Positions 48,822-57,718 are shown, counted from the stretch's first letter. The stretch is 64,000 nucleotides of DNA from JASGIT01 sp047601665 (GCA_047601665.1 JASGIT010000001.1:1550001-1614000); one strand, 5' to 3'. Notes: a model not told the origin generated them from the sequence alone. Numbers and translations are program-made.

Positions 48822-49760
48822 ATGAGCCCCGTAGTTCCCTCGATGGCCGACCGCGACGGCCAGATCTGGATGGACGGCCAGATGGTCGACTGGCGCGACG
48901 CCAAAATCCACGTGCTGACCCACACGCTGCACTACGGCTGCGGCGCCTTCGAAGGCGTGCGCGCCTACAACACGGTCAACGGCACGGCCATCTTCCGCCT
49001 GGAAGAGCACACCGACCGCCTGTTCAACAGCGCCAAGATCCTGCGCATGAACATCCCGTTCACCAAGGAGCAGGTGAACGAGGCGCAAAAAGCCGTGGTG
49101 CGCGCCAACCAGCTCGAATCCTGCTACCTGCGCCCCCTGGTCTGGATCGGCGACCAGAAGCTCGGCGTTTCTCCCAAGGGCAACACCATCCACGTCATGG
49201 TGGCCGCCTGGGCCTGGGGCGCATACCTGGGCGAAGACGGCATGAAGCGCGGCATCCGCGTCAAGACCAGCAGCTACACGCGCCACCACGTCAACATCAC
49301 CATGACGCAGGCCAAGGCCGTGAGCAACTACAGCAACTCCATCCTGGCCAACATGGAAGCCACGGAAGACGGCTACGACGAGGCGCTGCTGCTCGACTCG
49401 GCGGGCTTCGTGTCCGAGGGCGCGGGCGAGAACATCTTCGTGGTCAAGGGCGGCGTGATCTACACGCCCGATCTGTCCGCCGGCGCGCTGAACGGCATCA
49501 CGCGCAACACCATCCTGCACATCGCCAAGGATCTGGGCATCGAGGTGGTGCAAAAGCGCATCACGCGCGACGAGGTTTACATCGCCGACGAAGCCTTCTT
49601 CACCGGCACGGCGGCGGAGGTCACGCCCATCCGCGAACTCGACCGCATCGAAATCGGCGCGGGCAGCCGCGGCCCCATCACCGAGAAGATCCAGAACGCC
49701 TTCTTCGACATCGTGAACGGCCGCAATTCCAAGTACTCCCACTGGCTGACGAAGGTCTGA
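48822..49760 (+). CDS. ilvE: Branched-chain amino acid aminotransferase
   Basis: PLP enzyme of fold-type IV, 312 residues, which interconverts leucine, isoleucine and valine with their 2-oxo acids. Signatures: VLTHTLHYGCGAFEGVRAYN, CYLRPLVWIGDQKLGVSP, the PLP Lys in MTQAKAVSNYSNSILANMEA, and DSAGFVSEGAGENIFVVKGG. AAGGACAAA upstream of the ATG is a plausible ribosome site. A small zinc-finger protein follows 4 bp downstream. Confidence 0.96.
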   Translation: MSPVVPSMADRDGQIWMDGQMVDWRDAKIHVLTHTLHYGCGAFEGVRAYNTVNGTAIFRLEEHTDRLFNSAKILRMNIPFTKEQVNEAQKAVVRANQLESCYLRPLVWIGDQKLGVSPKGNTIHVMVAAWAWGAYLGEDGMKRGIRVKTSSYTRHHVNITMTQAKAVSNYSNSILANMEATEDGYDEALLLDSAGFVSEGAGENIFVVKGGVIYTPDLSAGALNGITRNTILHIAKDLGIEVVQKRITRDEVYIADEAFFTGTAAEVTPIRELDRIEIGAGSRGPITEKIQNAFFDIVNGRNSKYSHWLTKV

Positions 49761-49764
49761 CACC

Positions 49765-49971
49765 ATGTCGCAAGCAATCGTCGAACTGCAGGCCAAAGAC
49801 CTCAACGGCGCTGGCGAGGTCTACTGCCCCAGCCCCAAGGCCCACATGAAACTCTGGAACAGCCACCCCAAGGTCTACCTCGACGTGGGCCATACCGGCG
49901 AGGCCAAATGCCCGTACTGCGGCACGGTGTACCGCCTGAAGGCGGGCGAAACCTTCAAGGGTGGGCATTGA
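49765..49971 (+). CDS. Small zinc-finger protein (zf-CHCC type)
   Basis: 68 residues. It has one zinc-binding pattern: Cys in EVYCPSPKAHMKLW, His in HPKVYLDVGHTG, and the CPYCGTVYRL pair. The fold is that of the NDUFS6-like zf-CHCC family. Function unknown; in proteobacteria it often sits near ilvE and glycosyltransferase genes. Its stop overlaps the TTG start of the next gene. Confidence 0.9.
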   Translation: MSQAIVELQAKDLNGAGEVYCPSPKAHMKLWNSHPKVYLDVGHTGEAKCPYCGTVYRLKAGETFKGGH

Positions 49972-51257
49972 GCCCAAGCGGCGGCCAGGCTTCGGACTGG
50001 CCTGACCGGCTGGCCACCCTGGCGCTCTTCCTGGTGCCGGGGCTGGCGCTGTGGCTCCAGTCGGGCTATTCCTATGGCGCCGCGCTGCTGGGCGTGGGCG
50101 CCCTGGTGGGGGCCCGCCGCTGGCTGCGCGCCCCGCAAAACGGCTGGACCTGGGCCTACGCCGTGGTCATGCTGGGCATGGCGCTGCTGTGGGGGCTGCA
50201 ATTGGCCGACCCTGCGGAGCACTGGGGCCAGTGGGACCGCCCGGCCAAATACGTCCTGGGCGCCGCCTGCCTGCTGTTCGCCAGCCGCACGGCGCCCCGG
50301 CCCCGGGCGCAGTTCTGGGGCCTGCTGCTGGGGTGCGTGGGCGCGGGCGCCGTGGCACTGTGGCAGGTGTACTGGGCGGGCATACCGCGCGCCACGGGCT
50401 TTCCGTCCCACCACACCAGCAACGCCATCCAGTGGGGCAACATGGCCCTGCTGATGGCCGCCATGCTGGCCCTGCAACTGCTCGTGCTGTACCGCCACCT
50501 GGGCCGCTGGGCAGTGGCCGGGGCCTGCGTGGCCGTGCTGCTGGCGGTCAACGCCTCGGTGCTGTCGCAGTCGCGCGGCGGCTGGGCGGCGCTGGCGCCG
50601 ATGCTGCCCCTGGGCCTGTACCTGCTGTGGCGCCACCGCCCGCGCGCGGCGCGGCTGCTGCTGGCGGGCACGGTGCTGGCCGTGGCCGCCGTGGGCGCGC
50701 TGAACTACCGGATGCTCGACCTGCGCTGGAACCTGATGGACCGCGAAGTGCAGACCTACGGCAACAGCGGCAAGGCCGACAACTCCGTGGGCCAGCGCCT
50801 GGAGCACTGGCGTTTTGCCTGGCAGGCGGGGCTGGAGCGGCCCGTGCTGGGCTGGGGAATGCGCGGCTACCTCGCCGAGAAGGAAAAGCGCGTGGCCGCG
50901 GGGCAGTACCAGTCCTCCATCCTGCTGTTCCAGAACAGCCACAACGAGCTGCTCGACATGTTCGTCAAGGCCGGCCTCGTGGGCGTGGCCTGGCTGCTGC
51001 TGCTGTACGGTGTGCCGCTGTGCATGTTCTGGCCCACGCGCGCGCGCATGGCCGCCTATGCCGCGCAGCCCGAGGAGGTGCAGGCGCAGGTGCTGGCGCT
51101 GCGCCTGGGCGGCGTGTGCATTCCCGTGCTGTACGCGGGCTTCGGCATGACGGTGGTGTTCCTGGGGCCCAACAACGGCATCATGTTCTACCTGTTCATG
51201 ACCATGCTCACCTGGGCCGCGCTACAGGGCATGGACAGGCGCTACGCCAAGCCCTGA
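49968..51257 (+). CDS. O-antigen ligase/polymerase family membrane protein
   Basis: 429 residues with about 10-12 hydrophobic segments (for example LATLALFLVPGLALWLQSGY and WAVAGACVAVLLAVN). The large periplasmic loop carries RLEHWRFAWQAGLERPVLGW and HNELLDMFVKAGLVGVAWLL, the Wzy_C/WaaL signature. WaaL attaches O-antigen to lipid A-core. The start is uncertain: TTG at 49968 follows AAGGGTGGG and overlaps the previous stop, while earlier in-frame codons belong to the zinc-finger gene. It begins a four-gene envelope-sugar cluster. Confidence 0.88.
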   Translation: MSPSGGQASDWPDRLATLALFLVPGLALWLQSGYSYGAALLGVGALVGARRWLRAPQNGWTWAYAVVMLGMALLWGLQLADPAEHWGQWDRPAKYVLGAACLLFASRTAPRPRAQFWGLLLGCVGAGAVALWQVYWAGIPRATGFPSHHTSNAIQWGNMALLMAAMLALQLLVLYRHLGRWAVAGACVAVLLAVNASVLSQSRGGWAALAPMLPLGLYLLWRHRPRAARLLLAGTVLAVAAVGALNYRMLDLRWNLMDREVQTYGNSGKADNSVGQRLEHWRFAWQAGLERPVLGWGMRGYLAEKEKRVAAGQYQSSILLFQNSHNELLDMFVKAGLVGVAWLLLLYGVPLCMFWPTRARMAAYAAQPEEVQAQVLALRLGGVCIPVLYAGFGMTVVFLGPNNGIMFYLFMTMLTWAALQGMDRRYAKP

Positions 51258-51267
51258 GCCGCGCCGC

Positions 51268-52383
51268 ATGACCACGCCGCCCCGCCGCCCCCGCGTGCTG
51301 CATTTCGTCACCGGGGGCTTCTCCGGCGCCACGCAGGTGGCGGTGGACTTGGTGCGCGCCCATGCCGCGTCGGGCCGCTGCGAGGCGCTGCTGGCCCTGC
51401 GCCGCAAGCGCCACACGCCCGAGGCGCGCGTGCAGGCGCTGAGCGCCGAGGGCCTGGCCGTGGAACTGGTGCCTGGCTGGGCGCACGCCGCCACTGTGTG
51501 GCAACTGGCCGCGCTGTGCCGCCGCTGGCGCCCCGACGTGCTGGTGGCCCACGGCTTCAGCGAACACCTGTGGGGCCGCTACGCGGGCCTGCTGGCGGGC
51601 GTGCCGCGCCTCGTGCACGTGGAGCACAACTCGCGCGAACGCTACACCGCCTGGCGGCTGCGCCAGGCCCTGTGGCTGGCCGGGCGCACCGAGGCCATCG
51701 TCGGCGTCTCCGAGGGCGTGCGCCAGAGCCTGCTGGCGCGCGGCTTTCCGCCTGAAAAAACCATTGCCATTCCCAACGGCATCCACCTCGCGCCCTACGC
51801 GCGGGCGGATGCAATCGCCTGGGACGACCGCGTGCCCGGCATCGTCATGGCCGCGCGCTTTGCCCGGCAGAAAGACCACGCCACGCTGCTGCGCGCCGTG
51901 GCCCTGCTGCGCAGCAGAGGGCTCACGCCGCCCGTCAAGCTGGCCGGCGGCGGCAAGGCCAGCGCGCAGCGTGCGGCGCGCAAGCTCTGCACCGCGCTGG
52001 GGCTGGACGGGCAGGTGGAATTTCTGGGCCACTGCGACGACGTGCCAGGCCTGCTCATGCGGCACCGCATCTGCGTGCTGGCCACGCACTTCGAGGGGAT
52101 GCCGCTGTCGCTCATCGAAGGCATGGCCGCGGGCTGCGCCGTGGCGGGCAGCCGCGTGGTGGGCGTGCAGGAGATCATCGACCCCGGCCGCAACGGCCTG
52201 CTGGCCGAACATGCCGACCCGGCCGCGCTGGCCGACGCGCTGCAGCGCCTGCTCACCCAGCACGAGGATGCCGAACGCATGGCCCGCGCCGCCCGCGCCG
52301 ACGCGCTGCAACACTACGGTATGCAGACCATGACCGCGCGCTACGAAGACCTGTTGCTGCACGGGCTGGAGCCCGCGCCATGA
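51268..52383 (+). CDS. Glycosyltransferase family 4
   Basis: 371 residues, GT-B fold. The N-terminal domain has VLHFVTGGFSGATQVAVDLV and DVLVAHGFSEHLWGRYAGLL. The C-terminal domain has VAARFARQKDHATLLRAVAL-like sequence and the retaining-enzyme motif RICVLATHFEGMPLSLIEGM with the conserved Glu. It probably adds a sugar to LPS core or O-antigen on the cytoplasmic side. It lies 10 bp after the ligase gene and overlaps the next gene by 4 bp. Confidence 0.92.
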   Translation: MTTPPRRPRVLHFVTGGFSGATQVAVDLVRAHAASGRCEALLALRRKRHTPEARVQALSAEGLAVELVPGWAHAATVWQLAALCRRWRPDVLVAHGFSEHLWGRYAGLLAGVPRLVHVEHNSRERYTAWRLRQALWLAGRTEAIVGVSEGVRQSLLARGFPPEKTIAIPNGIHLAPYARADAIAWDDRVPGIVMAARFARQKDHATLLRAVALLRSRGLTPPVKLAGGGKASAQRAARKLCTALGLDGQVEFLGHCDDVPGLLMRHRICVLATHFEGMPLSLIEGMAAGCAVAGSRVVGVQEIIDPGRNGLLAEHADPAALADALQRLLTQHEDAERMARAARADALQHYGMQTMTARYEDLLLHGLEPAP

Positions 52384-53405
52384 CGGAAGAACTTTGGCCG
52401 GCGGCGCCCTGGCTCAGCGTCATCGTGCCCGTGTACAACGCCGAGGCGTATGTGGAAACCTGCCTCGCCTCGGTGCTTGACCAGGCCGATGAAGGCGTGG
52501 AACTGCTGGCGCTGGACGACGCCTCCACCGACGGCTCGTGGCGCTGCCTGCAAACCCTGGCCCAGCGCTGGCCGGGCCGCCTGCGCGTATTGCGCCACGC
52601 GCGCAACCAGGGCCAGAGCGCCGCGCGCAACACCCTGATCGACGCCGCGCGCGGCGACTACCTGTGGTGCGTGGACGCCGACGACAAGTTGCTGCCCGGC
52701 GCCGTGCCGCGCCTGGCCGCCATCGTGCGCCAGCACCGGCCCGACGTGGTGCTGTGCGACTTCCAGGTCTGGCGCGAGCGCACCCGCCTCAAGCACCGCC
52801 TGCGCGGCGAACTGCACCGCCGCAGCTTCGACGGCCCGGCGGGCCAGACGGGCCGATTGGTCCATGACCGCTGCGCCCTGCTGGCCGGGCTGCTGATGCG
52901 GGGGCAACTGCACGCCTGGTCGAAGATCGCGCGCCGCGCGCTGTGGGGCGGCGACCTGCGCTTTCCCGTGGGCCGCTGCTTCGAGGACATGACCACCCTG
53001 CCGCTGCTGGCCCTGCGCGCCGGCAGCTTCTTCTACGAACCCCGGCCCTGGGTGGCCTACCGCCAGCACGGCGGCAGCGTGCTCGCCACCATGACTCTGG
53101 CCAAGGTGCGCGACCAGGTGGCGGCCCTGCACCCCCTGCGCGAGGCCCTGCGCGGCACGCCGTGCGAAAGCCATCCCGGCGTGCGGCAGGCCCTGGCGCT
53201 GCAAAGCGCCCGCAGCCTGCAAGGCGCGCTGCGCTTCGTGCGGCAGGCCGACATGCCCGAGCCCGAGCGCCAGGCCCTGCAAGCCCGGCTGCGCGCCGAC
53301 TTCGCCGCCGCCTCGCCGCTGACGGCGCGGCAATGGCTGCGCGCCTGTCTGCGCAGCGGCTGGTGGCTGCGCGCCTGGCGCTTCCGGAAGGTCTGGCAGG
53401 CATGA
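52380..53405 (+). CDS. Glycosyltransferase family 2
   Basis: 341 residues, GT-A fold. The start is LSVIVPVYNAEAYVETCLAS, followed by ELLALDDASTDGSWRCLQ, NQGQSAARNTLIDAARGDYL and the metal-binding WCVDADDKLLPGAV (DxD). Inverting transferases of this type build surface polysaccharide. It is coupled to the genes on both sides by 4-bp overlaps. Confidence 0.92.
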   Translation: MTEELWPAAPWLSVIVPVYNAEAYVETCLASVLDQADEGVELLALDDASTDGSWRCLQTLAQRWPGRLRVLRHARNQGQSAARNTLIDAARGDYLWCVDADDKLLPGAVPRLAAIVRQHRPDVVLCDFQVWRERTRLKHRLRGELHRRSFDGPAGQTGRLVHDRCALLAGLLMRGQLHAWSKIARRALWGGDLRFPVGRCFEDMTTLPLLALRAGSFFYEPRPWVAYRQHGGSVLATMTLAKVRDQVAALHPLREALRGTPCESHPGVRQALALQSARSLQGALRFVRQADMPEPERQALQARLRADFAAASPLTARQWLRACLRSGWWLRAWRFRKVWQA

Positions 53406-54352
53406 CGAATCCCCCATTGACCCGCAAGAACCGCGCCGAACTGTGGCTGGCGCGTTGGCTCGCGCGCTGGTACGGCTGGCGCCCGCGCCCGCTGGAAGCC
53501 TGGCAGCCCGTGCCCTTCGCGCTGCACCGCTTCGGGGCCGCGCCGCCGAACACCGCCGCCATCCCGCGCATCGTCTGGGCGTACTGGGACAGCGGCACGC
53601 CGCCGCTGGTGGTGCGGCGCTGCCTGGCGCAATGGCAGCGCGTGGCGCCGGGCTTCGACGTGCGCGTGCTCAACGCCGCCAATGTGCAGCAGCACACCGG
53701 CCCGCTGCCCGCCACCCTGGCGCGCGCCACGCCGCAGCAGTGCGCCGACTGGATCCGGCTGGAGCTGCTGCGCCGCCACGGCGGCATCTGGGTGGATGCG
53801 AGCACCCTGCTCACCCAGCCGCTCGACTGGGTGCTGGCCGAGCAGGCGCGCGCGCAGGCCGATTTCGTGGGCTACTTCATCGAGCGCTACACCACCGACC
53901 CGGCCTGCCCCGTGGTGGAAAACTGGTTCATGGCCGCGCCGCCGGGCAGCCCGCTCATCGCCGACCTGCAGCGCGAATTCACCGACGAAGTGCTGCCGCG
54001 CGGCAACACCGGCTACGTGGAGCATTTGCAGGCCCTGGGCGTGTACGAGCAGGTGCGCCAGGCCATCGACATCCCGCATTACCTCAGTATGCATCTGGCC
54101 TTGCAGCGCGTGCTGCGCGGCGCGGGCGGCTACCGCGTCAGCGTGGCCCCGGCGGAAAGTGGGCCGTTCTACTACCACGCGCTGGGCCGCTGGGGGCGCA
54201 CGCCGCTCAAGATCCGGCTGCTGTTCTCGCGCGCCAGCGAGGCGCTGCCCCCGGTCATCAAGCTGCGCTGGCCCGACCGCAAACGGCTCGACGAATACCT
54301 GGCGCGCGGCCTGTACGTGCCGGGCAGCGTGGCCGACCGGTTTCTAAGGTAA
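53402..54352 (+). CDS. Capsular polysaccharide synthesis (GT32-like) glycosyltransferase
   Basis: 316 residues. IPRIVWAYWDSGTPPLVVRR and the DXD-like segment ADWIRLELLRRHGGIWVDAS are the marks of the Caps_synth/GT32 group (mannosyl or galactosyl transfer). The C-terminal part has FYYHALGRWGRTPLK. The ATG overlaps the previous stop. It is the last gene of the ligase-GT4-GT2-GT32 cluster and is followed by a palindromic repeat. Confidence 0.88.
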   Translation: MTNPPLTRKNRAELWLARWLARWYGWRPRPLEAWQPVPFALHRFGAAPPNTAAIPRIVWAYWDSGTPPLVVRRCLAQWQRVAPGFDVRVLNAANVQQHTGPLPATLARATPQQCADWIRLELLRRHGGIWVDASTLLTQPLDWVLAEQARAQADFVGYFIERYTTDPACPVVENWFMAAPPGSPLIADLQREFTDEVLPRGNTGYVEHLQALGVYEQVRQAIDIPHYLSMHLALQRVLRGAGGYRVSVAPAESGPFYYHALGRWGRTPLKIRLLFSRASEALPPVIKLRWPDRKRLDEYLARGLYVPGSVADRFLR

Positions 54353-54400
54353 ATCGGCATCTAGCCCAATAGGAGCAAGCGCTGGCAGCTATCAATTTGA
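54351..54400 (+). repeat. Palindromic repeat, copy 9 (left arm degenerate)
   Basis: AAATCGGCATCTAGCCCAAT, then AGGAGCAAGCGCTGG, then CAGCTATCAATTTGA. The left arm is lost while the right half is exact. It lies between convergent genes and supplies the last codons and stop of the nitronate monooxygenase gene on the minus strand. Confidence 0.85.
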
Positions 54401-55444
54401 TACCGAACGCCACTCGCGCTCCAGCACCTGCACCAGCGCCGCCGCCTGCATGGGCCGCGCCGCCGCCACGCCCTGGCCCGCCCAGAGCGAGAGGTAATCG
54501 GCGTTGCCCGCCTCGGCGGCCGCGCGGCGCAGCGCGCCGGTCAGGGCGTTCTGCACGGGGTAGGGCGGCACCTCGGCTTCATATTCCGCCAGCCGCTCCA
54601 TCATGCGGTTGACGATGCCGCGCGCCGGGCGGCCCGAAAAGATGCGCGTGGTGCGCGTGTCGGTGGCCGTGGCGCGGGCCAGGGCGGCGCGGTAGGCGGG
54701 GCCGATGGCGGACTCCTCGCACGCCAGGAAGGCCGTGCCCATCTGCACCGCCTGCGCCCCCAGCGCCAGCGCGGCGGCGATGCCGCGCCCGTCCATGATG
54801 CCGCCCGCGGCGATCACGGGAATGCGCACCGCGTCCACGCACGCGGGCACCAGCGCCATCGTGCCGACCATGCCGGCCTCGAAGCCGCCCAGGAAGGTGC
54901 CCCGGTGCCCTCCCGACTCCATGCCCGAGGCGACGACCGCGTCCGCCCCCACATCGGCCCAGGCCACGGCCTCGGCCACGGTGGTGGCGGTGCCGATCAC
55001 ATGGCAGCCCGCCGCGTGCAGCCGTTCGACCTGCGCGGCGGCCAGGATGCCGAAGGTGAAGCTCGCCACGGCGGGGCGGGCTTCGAGCAGCGCCTCGAAC
55101 TGCGCCGCGAAGTCCTCGCACCAGCGCGCGGGCGTGGGCGGCTGCAGGCCGAATTCGGCGTAGAGCGGGGCCAGCCGCTGCTGCGCGGCCTGCACGGTGG
55201 CGGCGTCGGGCGCGGGCGTCTCCAGCACGAACAGGTTCATGCCGAAGGGGCGGTCGGTGCGCTCGCGCACGGCGGCGGCGGCCTGGCGCATGGCCTCGGG
55301 CGAGCGCATACCGCAGCCCAGGTTGCCCAGGCCCCCGGCGGCGGAGACGGCGGCGGCCAGGGCCGGGGTGTCGGAGCCCGTCATCGGGCCCTGGAGGATG
55401 GGCAGGCGCAGGCCGATGGCTTCGCGCAGGGAAGGGTGGGGCAT
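54392..55444 (-). CDS. Nitronate monooxygenase family protein (2-nitropropane dioxygenase)
   Basis: FMN-dependent TIM barrel of 350 residues. Visible features: LPILQGPMTGSDTPALAAAV, the AAGGLGNLGCGM loop, VIGTATTVAEAVAWADVGAD, then VASGMESGGHRGTFLG with the catalytic His, and IPVIAAGGIMDGRGIAAAL for phosphate binding. It may detoxify propionate 3-nitronate; some relatives are enoyl-ACP reductases (FabK-like). The start ATG has AGGAG 7 nt upstream. It is co-directional with the lysR gene 19 bp upstream. Confidence 0.9.
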   Translation of the reverse strand: MPHPSLREAIGLRLPILQGPMTGSDTPALAAAVSAAGGLGNLGCGMRSPEAMRQAAAAVRERTDRPFGMNLFVLETPAPDAATVQAAQQRLAPLYAEFGLQPPTPARWCEDFAAQFEALLEARPAVASFTFGILAAAQVERLHAAGCHVIGTATTVAEAVAWADVGADAVVASGMESGGHRGTFLGGFEAGMVGTMALVPACVDAVRIPVIAAGGIMDGRGIAAALALGAQAVQMGTAFLACEESAIGPAYRAALARATATDTRTTRIFSGRPARGIVNRMMERLAEYEAEVPPYPVQNALTGALRRAAAEAGNADYLSLWAGQGVAAARPMQAAALVQVLEREWRSVSN

Positions 55445-55463
55445 GGGGTACTCCTGTGAGACA

Positions 55464-56339
55464 TCAAGCGGGAGGGGCCAGCGCCTGCTCCAGCGCATCC
55501 AGCGCCGCCGAGCGGTAGCCGTGGCGCCGCACCAGCAGGGTGTCGATGGCGGCGAGCGGGTGCAGCGTGAGCGGCGCACCGTTCGATGCGAGCGTCAGCA
55601 CCGATTGCGGCACCACGCCCACGCAGCCGCCGCCCGCCACGCAGGCCAGGATGGCGTGGTACGACGCCAGTTCCAGCAACTGCATGGGCTGCGGGCGCGG
55701 CGCGAACCAGTCCTGCGCGATGCGGCGGTAGGTGCAGCCGGCCCCGAACACCGCGAGCGTGCCGGGCCGCACGTCCTGCGGCTCGCGCACGCGCGGGTGG
55801 CCGGCGGGCAGCGCCAGCATCAGCGCTTCGGTGAACACGGGCCGGGCGTCGAGCGCGGCGTCCACCGCCTGGCCCGGCGGCCAGGCGACGAGCGCGGCGT
55901 CGAGCGCGTGGGCACGCAGCCGGTCCACCAGCGCCTGCGAGGTGCCGGTGGAGAGTTCCAGCGCCACGCCGGGCCATTGGGCGTGCAGCCGGGCCAGCGG
56001 CGCGGGCAGGCGGCTCGCGGCGGTGCTTTCCATCGCGCCCAGGCGCAGCCGCCCGCCGGGGCGGCCCGGGCGCAGGGCCTGGCGCGCCTCCTCGGCCAGG
56101 GCCAGCAGCCGGTCGGCGTAGCCGAGCAGCACCTCGCCCTCGGGCGTGAGCGCCATGCGCTTGCCTTCGCGCAGGAACAGCGTGGCGCCCAGTTCGGCCT
56201 CGAGCTGGCGCACGCGCGTGGTCACGTTGGACTGGGCGCGCGACAGCCGCTCGGCGGCGCGCGTGACGCTGCCCTCCGCCGCCACGGTGCGGAAGATGTC
56301 GAGCGCCGTGAGGTCCAGGGCGGGGAGGGGTTTTTCCAT
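55464..56339 (-). CDS. LysR-family transcriptional regulator
   Basis: 291 residues. HTH: LDIFRTVAAEGSVTRAAERL, SRAQSNVTTRVRQLEAEL and GATLFLREGKRMALTPEGEV. The effector domain includes LRLGAMESTAASRLPAPLAR. The ATG at 56339 is chosen because the family N-terminus begins 5-8 residues before the HTH. It lies divergently from an MFS exporter gene with a palindrome between them, so it probably controls that gene and perhaps the downstream nitronate monooxygenase. Confidence 0.92.
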   Translation of the reverse strand: MEKPLPALDLTALDIFRTVAAEGSVTRAAERLSRAQSNVTTRVRQLEAELGATLFLREGKRMALTPEGEVLLGYADRLLALAEEARQALRPGRPGGRLRLGAMESTAASRLPAPLARLHAQWPGVALELSTGTSQALVDRLRAHALDAALVAWPPGQAVDAALDARPVFTEALMLALPAGHPRVREPQDVRPGTLAVFGAGCTYRRIAQDWFAPRPQPMQLLELASYHAILACVAGGGCVGVVPQSVLTLASNGAPLTLHPLAAIDTLLVRRHGYRSAALDALEQALAPPA

Positions 56340-56350
56340 CTTTGAACGGG

Positions 56351-56369
56351 ATGAATTCTGAAAATTCAT
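56351..56369. promoter_or_regulatory. LysR-type operator candidate
   Basis: ATGAATT-ctgaa-AATTCAT is a perfect 7-bp inverted repeat in the 64-bp gap between the divergent lysR and MFS genes. It contains the T-N11-A pattern of LysR sites and lies just upstream of TTGATAAGATGATAAG. Confidence 0.6.
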
Positions 56370-56403
56370 TCTCTTGATAAGATGATAAGCAGCGGCATCC
56401 GCC

Positions 56404-57687
56404 GTGGCAACCGGAATCCCTGCCGTGCTCCAGGCCTCTTCTTCTTCCGCAGGCGCGCGCCCGCTGTCCATCGCGCTCGCGGGCATTGCCGCGCTGGCCG
56501 CCGCCATGGGCGTGGGCCGCTTCGCCTTCACCCCGCTGCTGCCCATGATGCTGCACGACGGCGTGGTGGACATCGCCGCGGGCAGCTGGCTGGCCACGGC
56601 CAACTACCTGGGCTACCTCGCGGGCGCGGTGCTGTACACCGCGCTGCCGTGGCTGGGCGTGCGCACGGCGCAGGCCGGCGTGAACGCGGCGCTGGTGCGC
56701 GGCGGGCTGGTGGCGACGGTGCTGCTCACGCTGGCCATGGCCGCGCCCGGCCCCGCGCTGTGGCCGTGGTGGCGCCTGCTGGCGGGCGTGGCCAGCGCGC
56801 AGGTGCTGCTGGGCGCGAGCAACTGGTGCATGGGGCAGCTGGCGCAGCGCGGGGCCAGCGCGCTGGGCGGCGTGATCTTCGTGGGGCCGGGGCTGGGCAT
56901 CGTGCTCACGGGCCTGTCGGCCAGCGGCATGGTGGCACTGCACTGGAGCGCGGCCACGGGCTGGGCGGTGTTCGGCGTGATGGCGCTGGCGCTGTGCGCG
57001 CTGGCGTGGCCGCTGCTGAAGAGCGCGCCGGCGCCCGCTGCCGCCGCGTCCGCGCAGGCCGCTGCGCCGGTTCAGGGCGCGCTGACCTCGGTGGCCCAGC
57101 GCACGCTGCTGGCCGCCGCCTACGGGCTGGCGGGGCTGGGCTATATCGTCACGGCCACCTTTTTGCCCGTGATCGCGCGTGCGGCGCTGCCTGCGGGCTC
57201 GGTGTGGTCGGACCTGTTCTGGCCGATCTTCGGCGCGGGCGTGGTGCTGGGCGCGGTGCTGTCCACGCGCATCCACCCGTCGCGCGACCGGCGCTGGCTG
57301 CTGGCGTGGCTGTACCTGGCGCAGGCGGCGGCCATCGCCATCGGCATGGCGTGGCCCACGCGCACGGGGTTCGCGCTGGGCAGTTTGCTGCTGGGGCTGC
57401 CGTTCACGGCCATCACCTTCTTTGCCTTGCAGGAGGCGCGCCGGCAGTGGCCTGGCGCGGGCGCGGCGTTCACGGGGCTGCTCACGGCGCTATACGGCCT
57501 GGGCCAGATCGCGGGGCCGCCGATGGCCGCGTGGCTGCTGGCGCACGCGGCGTCGCGCGCGCAGGGTTTCGACTGGGCGCTGGGCGTGGCGGCGGGCGCG
57601 CTGGCGCTGGGCGCGGCGGTCTATGCCGGCATGGCGTGGCGCTGGCCTTTCACGCGATTCCAAACCAAATCGGCCTCCAGCGCTTGA
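56404..57687 (+). CDS. YbfB/YjiJ-family MFS transporter
   Basis: 427 residues, 12 hydrophobic segments, starting with GTG at 56404. The N-terminal part reads LAGIAALAAAMGVGRFAFTP and LLPMMLHDGVVDIAAGSWLA, the marks of this MFS subgroup. The middle loop is Ala/Pro-rich. The last residues (QTKSASSA) are encoded by the palindromic repeat that carries its TGA, so the repeat has become the protein's C-terminal tail. Function: export of an unknown small molecule; the divergent lysR gene suggests inducible expression. Confidence 0.9.
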   Translation: MATGIPAVLQASSSSAGARPLSIALAGIAALAAAMGVGRFAFTPLLPMMLHDGVVDIAAGSWLATANYLGYLAGAVLYTALPWLGVRTAQAGVNAALVRGGLVATVLLTLAMAAPGPALWPWWRLLAGVASAQVLLGASNWCMGQLAQRGASALGGVIFVGPGLGIVLTGLSASGMVALHWSAATGWAVFGVMALALCALAWPLLKSAPAPAAAASAQAAAPVQGALTSVAQRTLLAAAYGLAGLGYIVTATFLPVIARAALPAGSVWSDLFWPIFGAGVVLGAVLSTRIHPSRDRRWLLAWLYLAQAAAIAIGMAWPTRTGFALGSLLLGLPFTAITFFALQEARRQWPGAGAAFTGLLTALYGLGQIAGPPMAAWLLAHAASRAQGFDWALGVAAGALALGAAVYAGMAWRWPFTRFQTKSASSA

Positions 57688-57718
57688 CTGGCAAGCGCTG
57701 GCAGCTATTGATTTAGTA
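57664..57718 (+). repeat. Palindromic repeat, copy 10
   Basis: ACCAAATCGGCCT, then CCAGCGCTTG-actgg-CAAGCGCTGG, then CAGCTATTGATTTAG. A perfect core. It starts within the coding region of the MFS gene and ends 4 bp before the stop of the convergent ppk2 gene. Confidence 0.95.
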
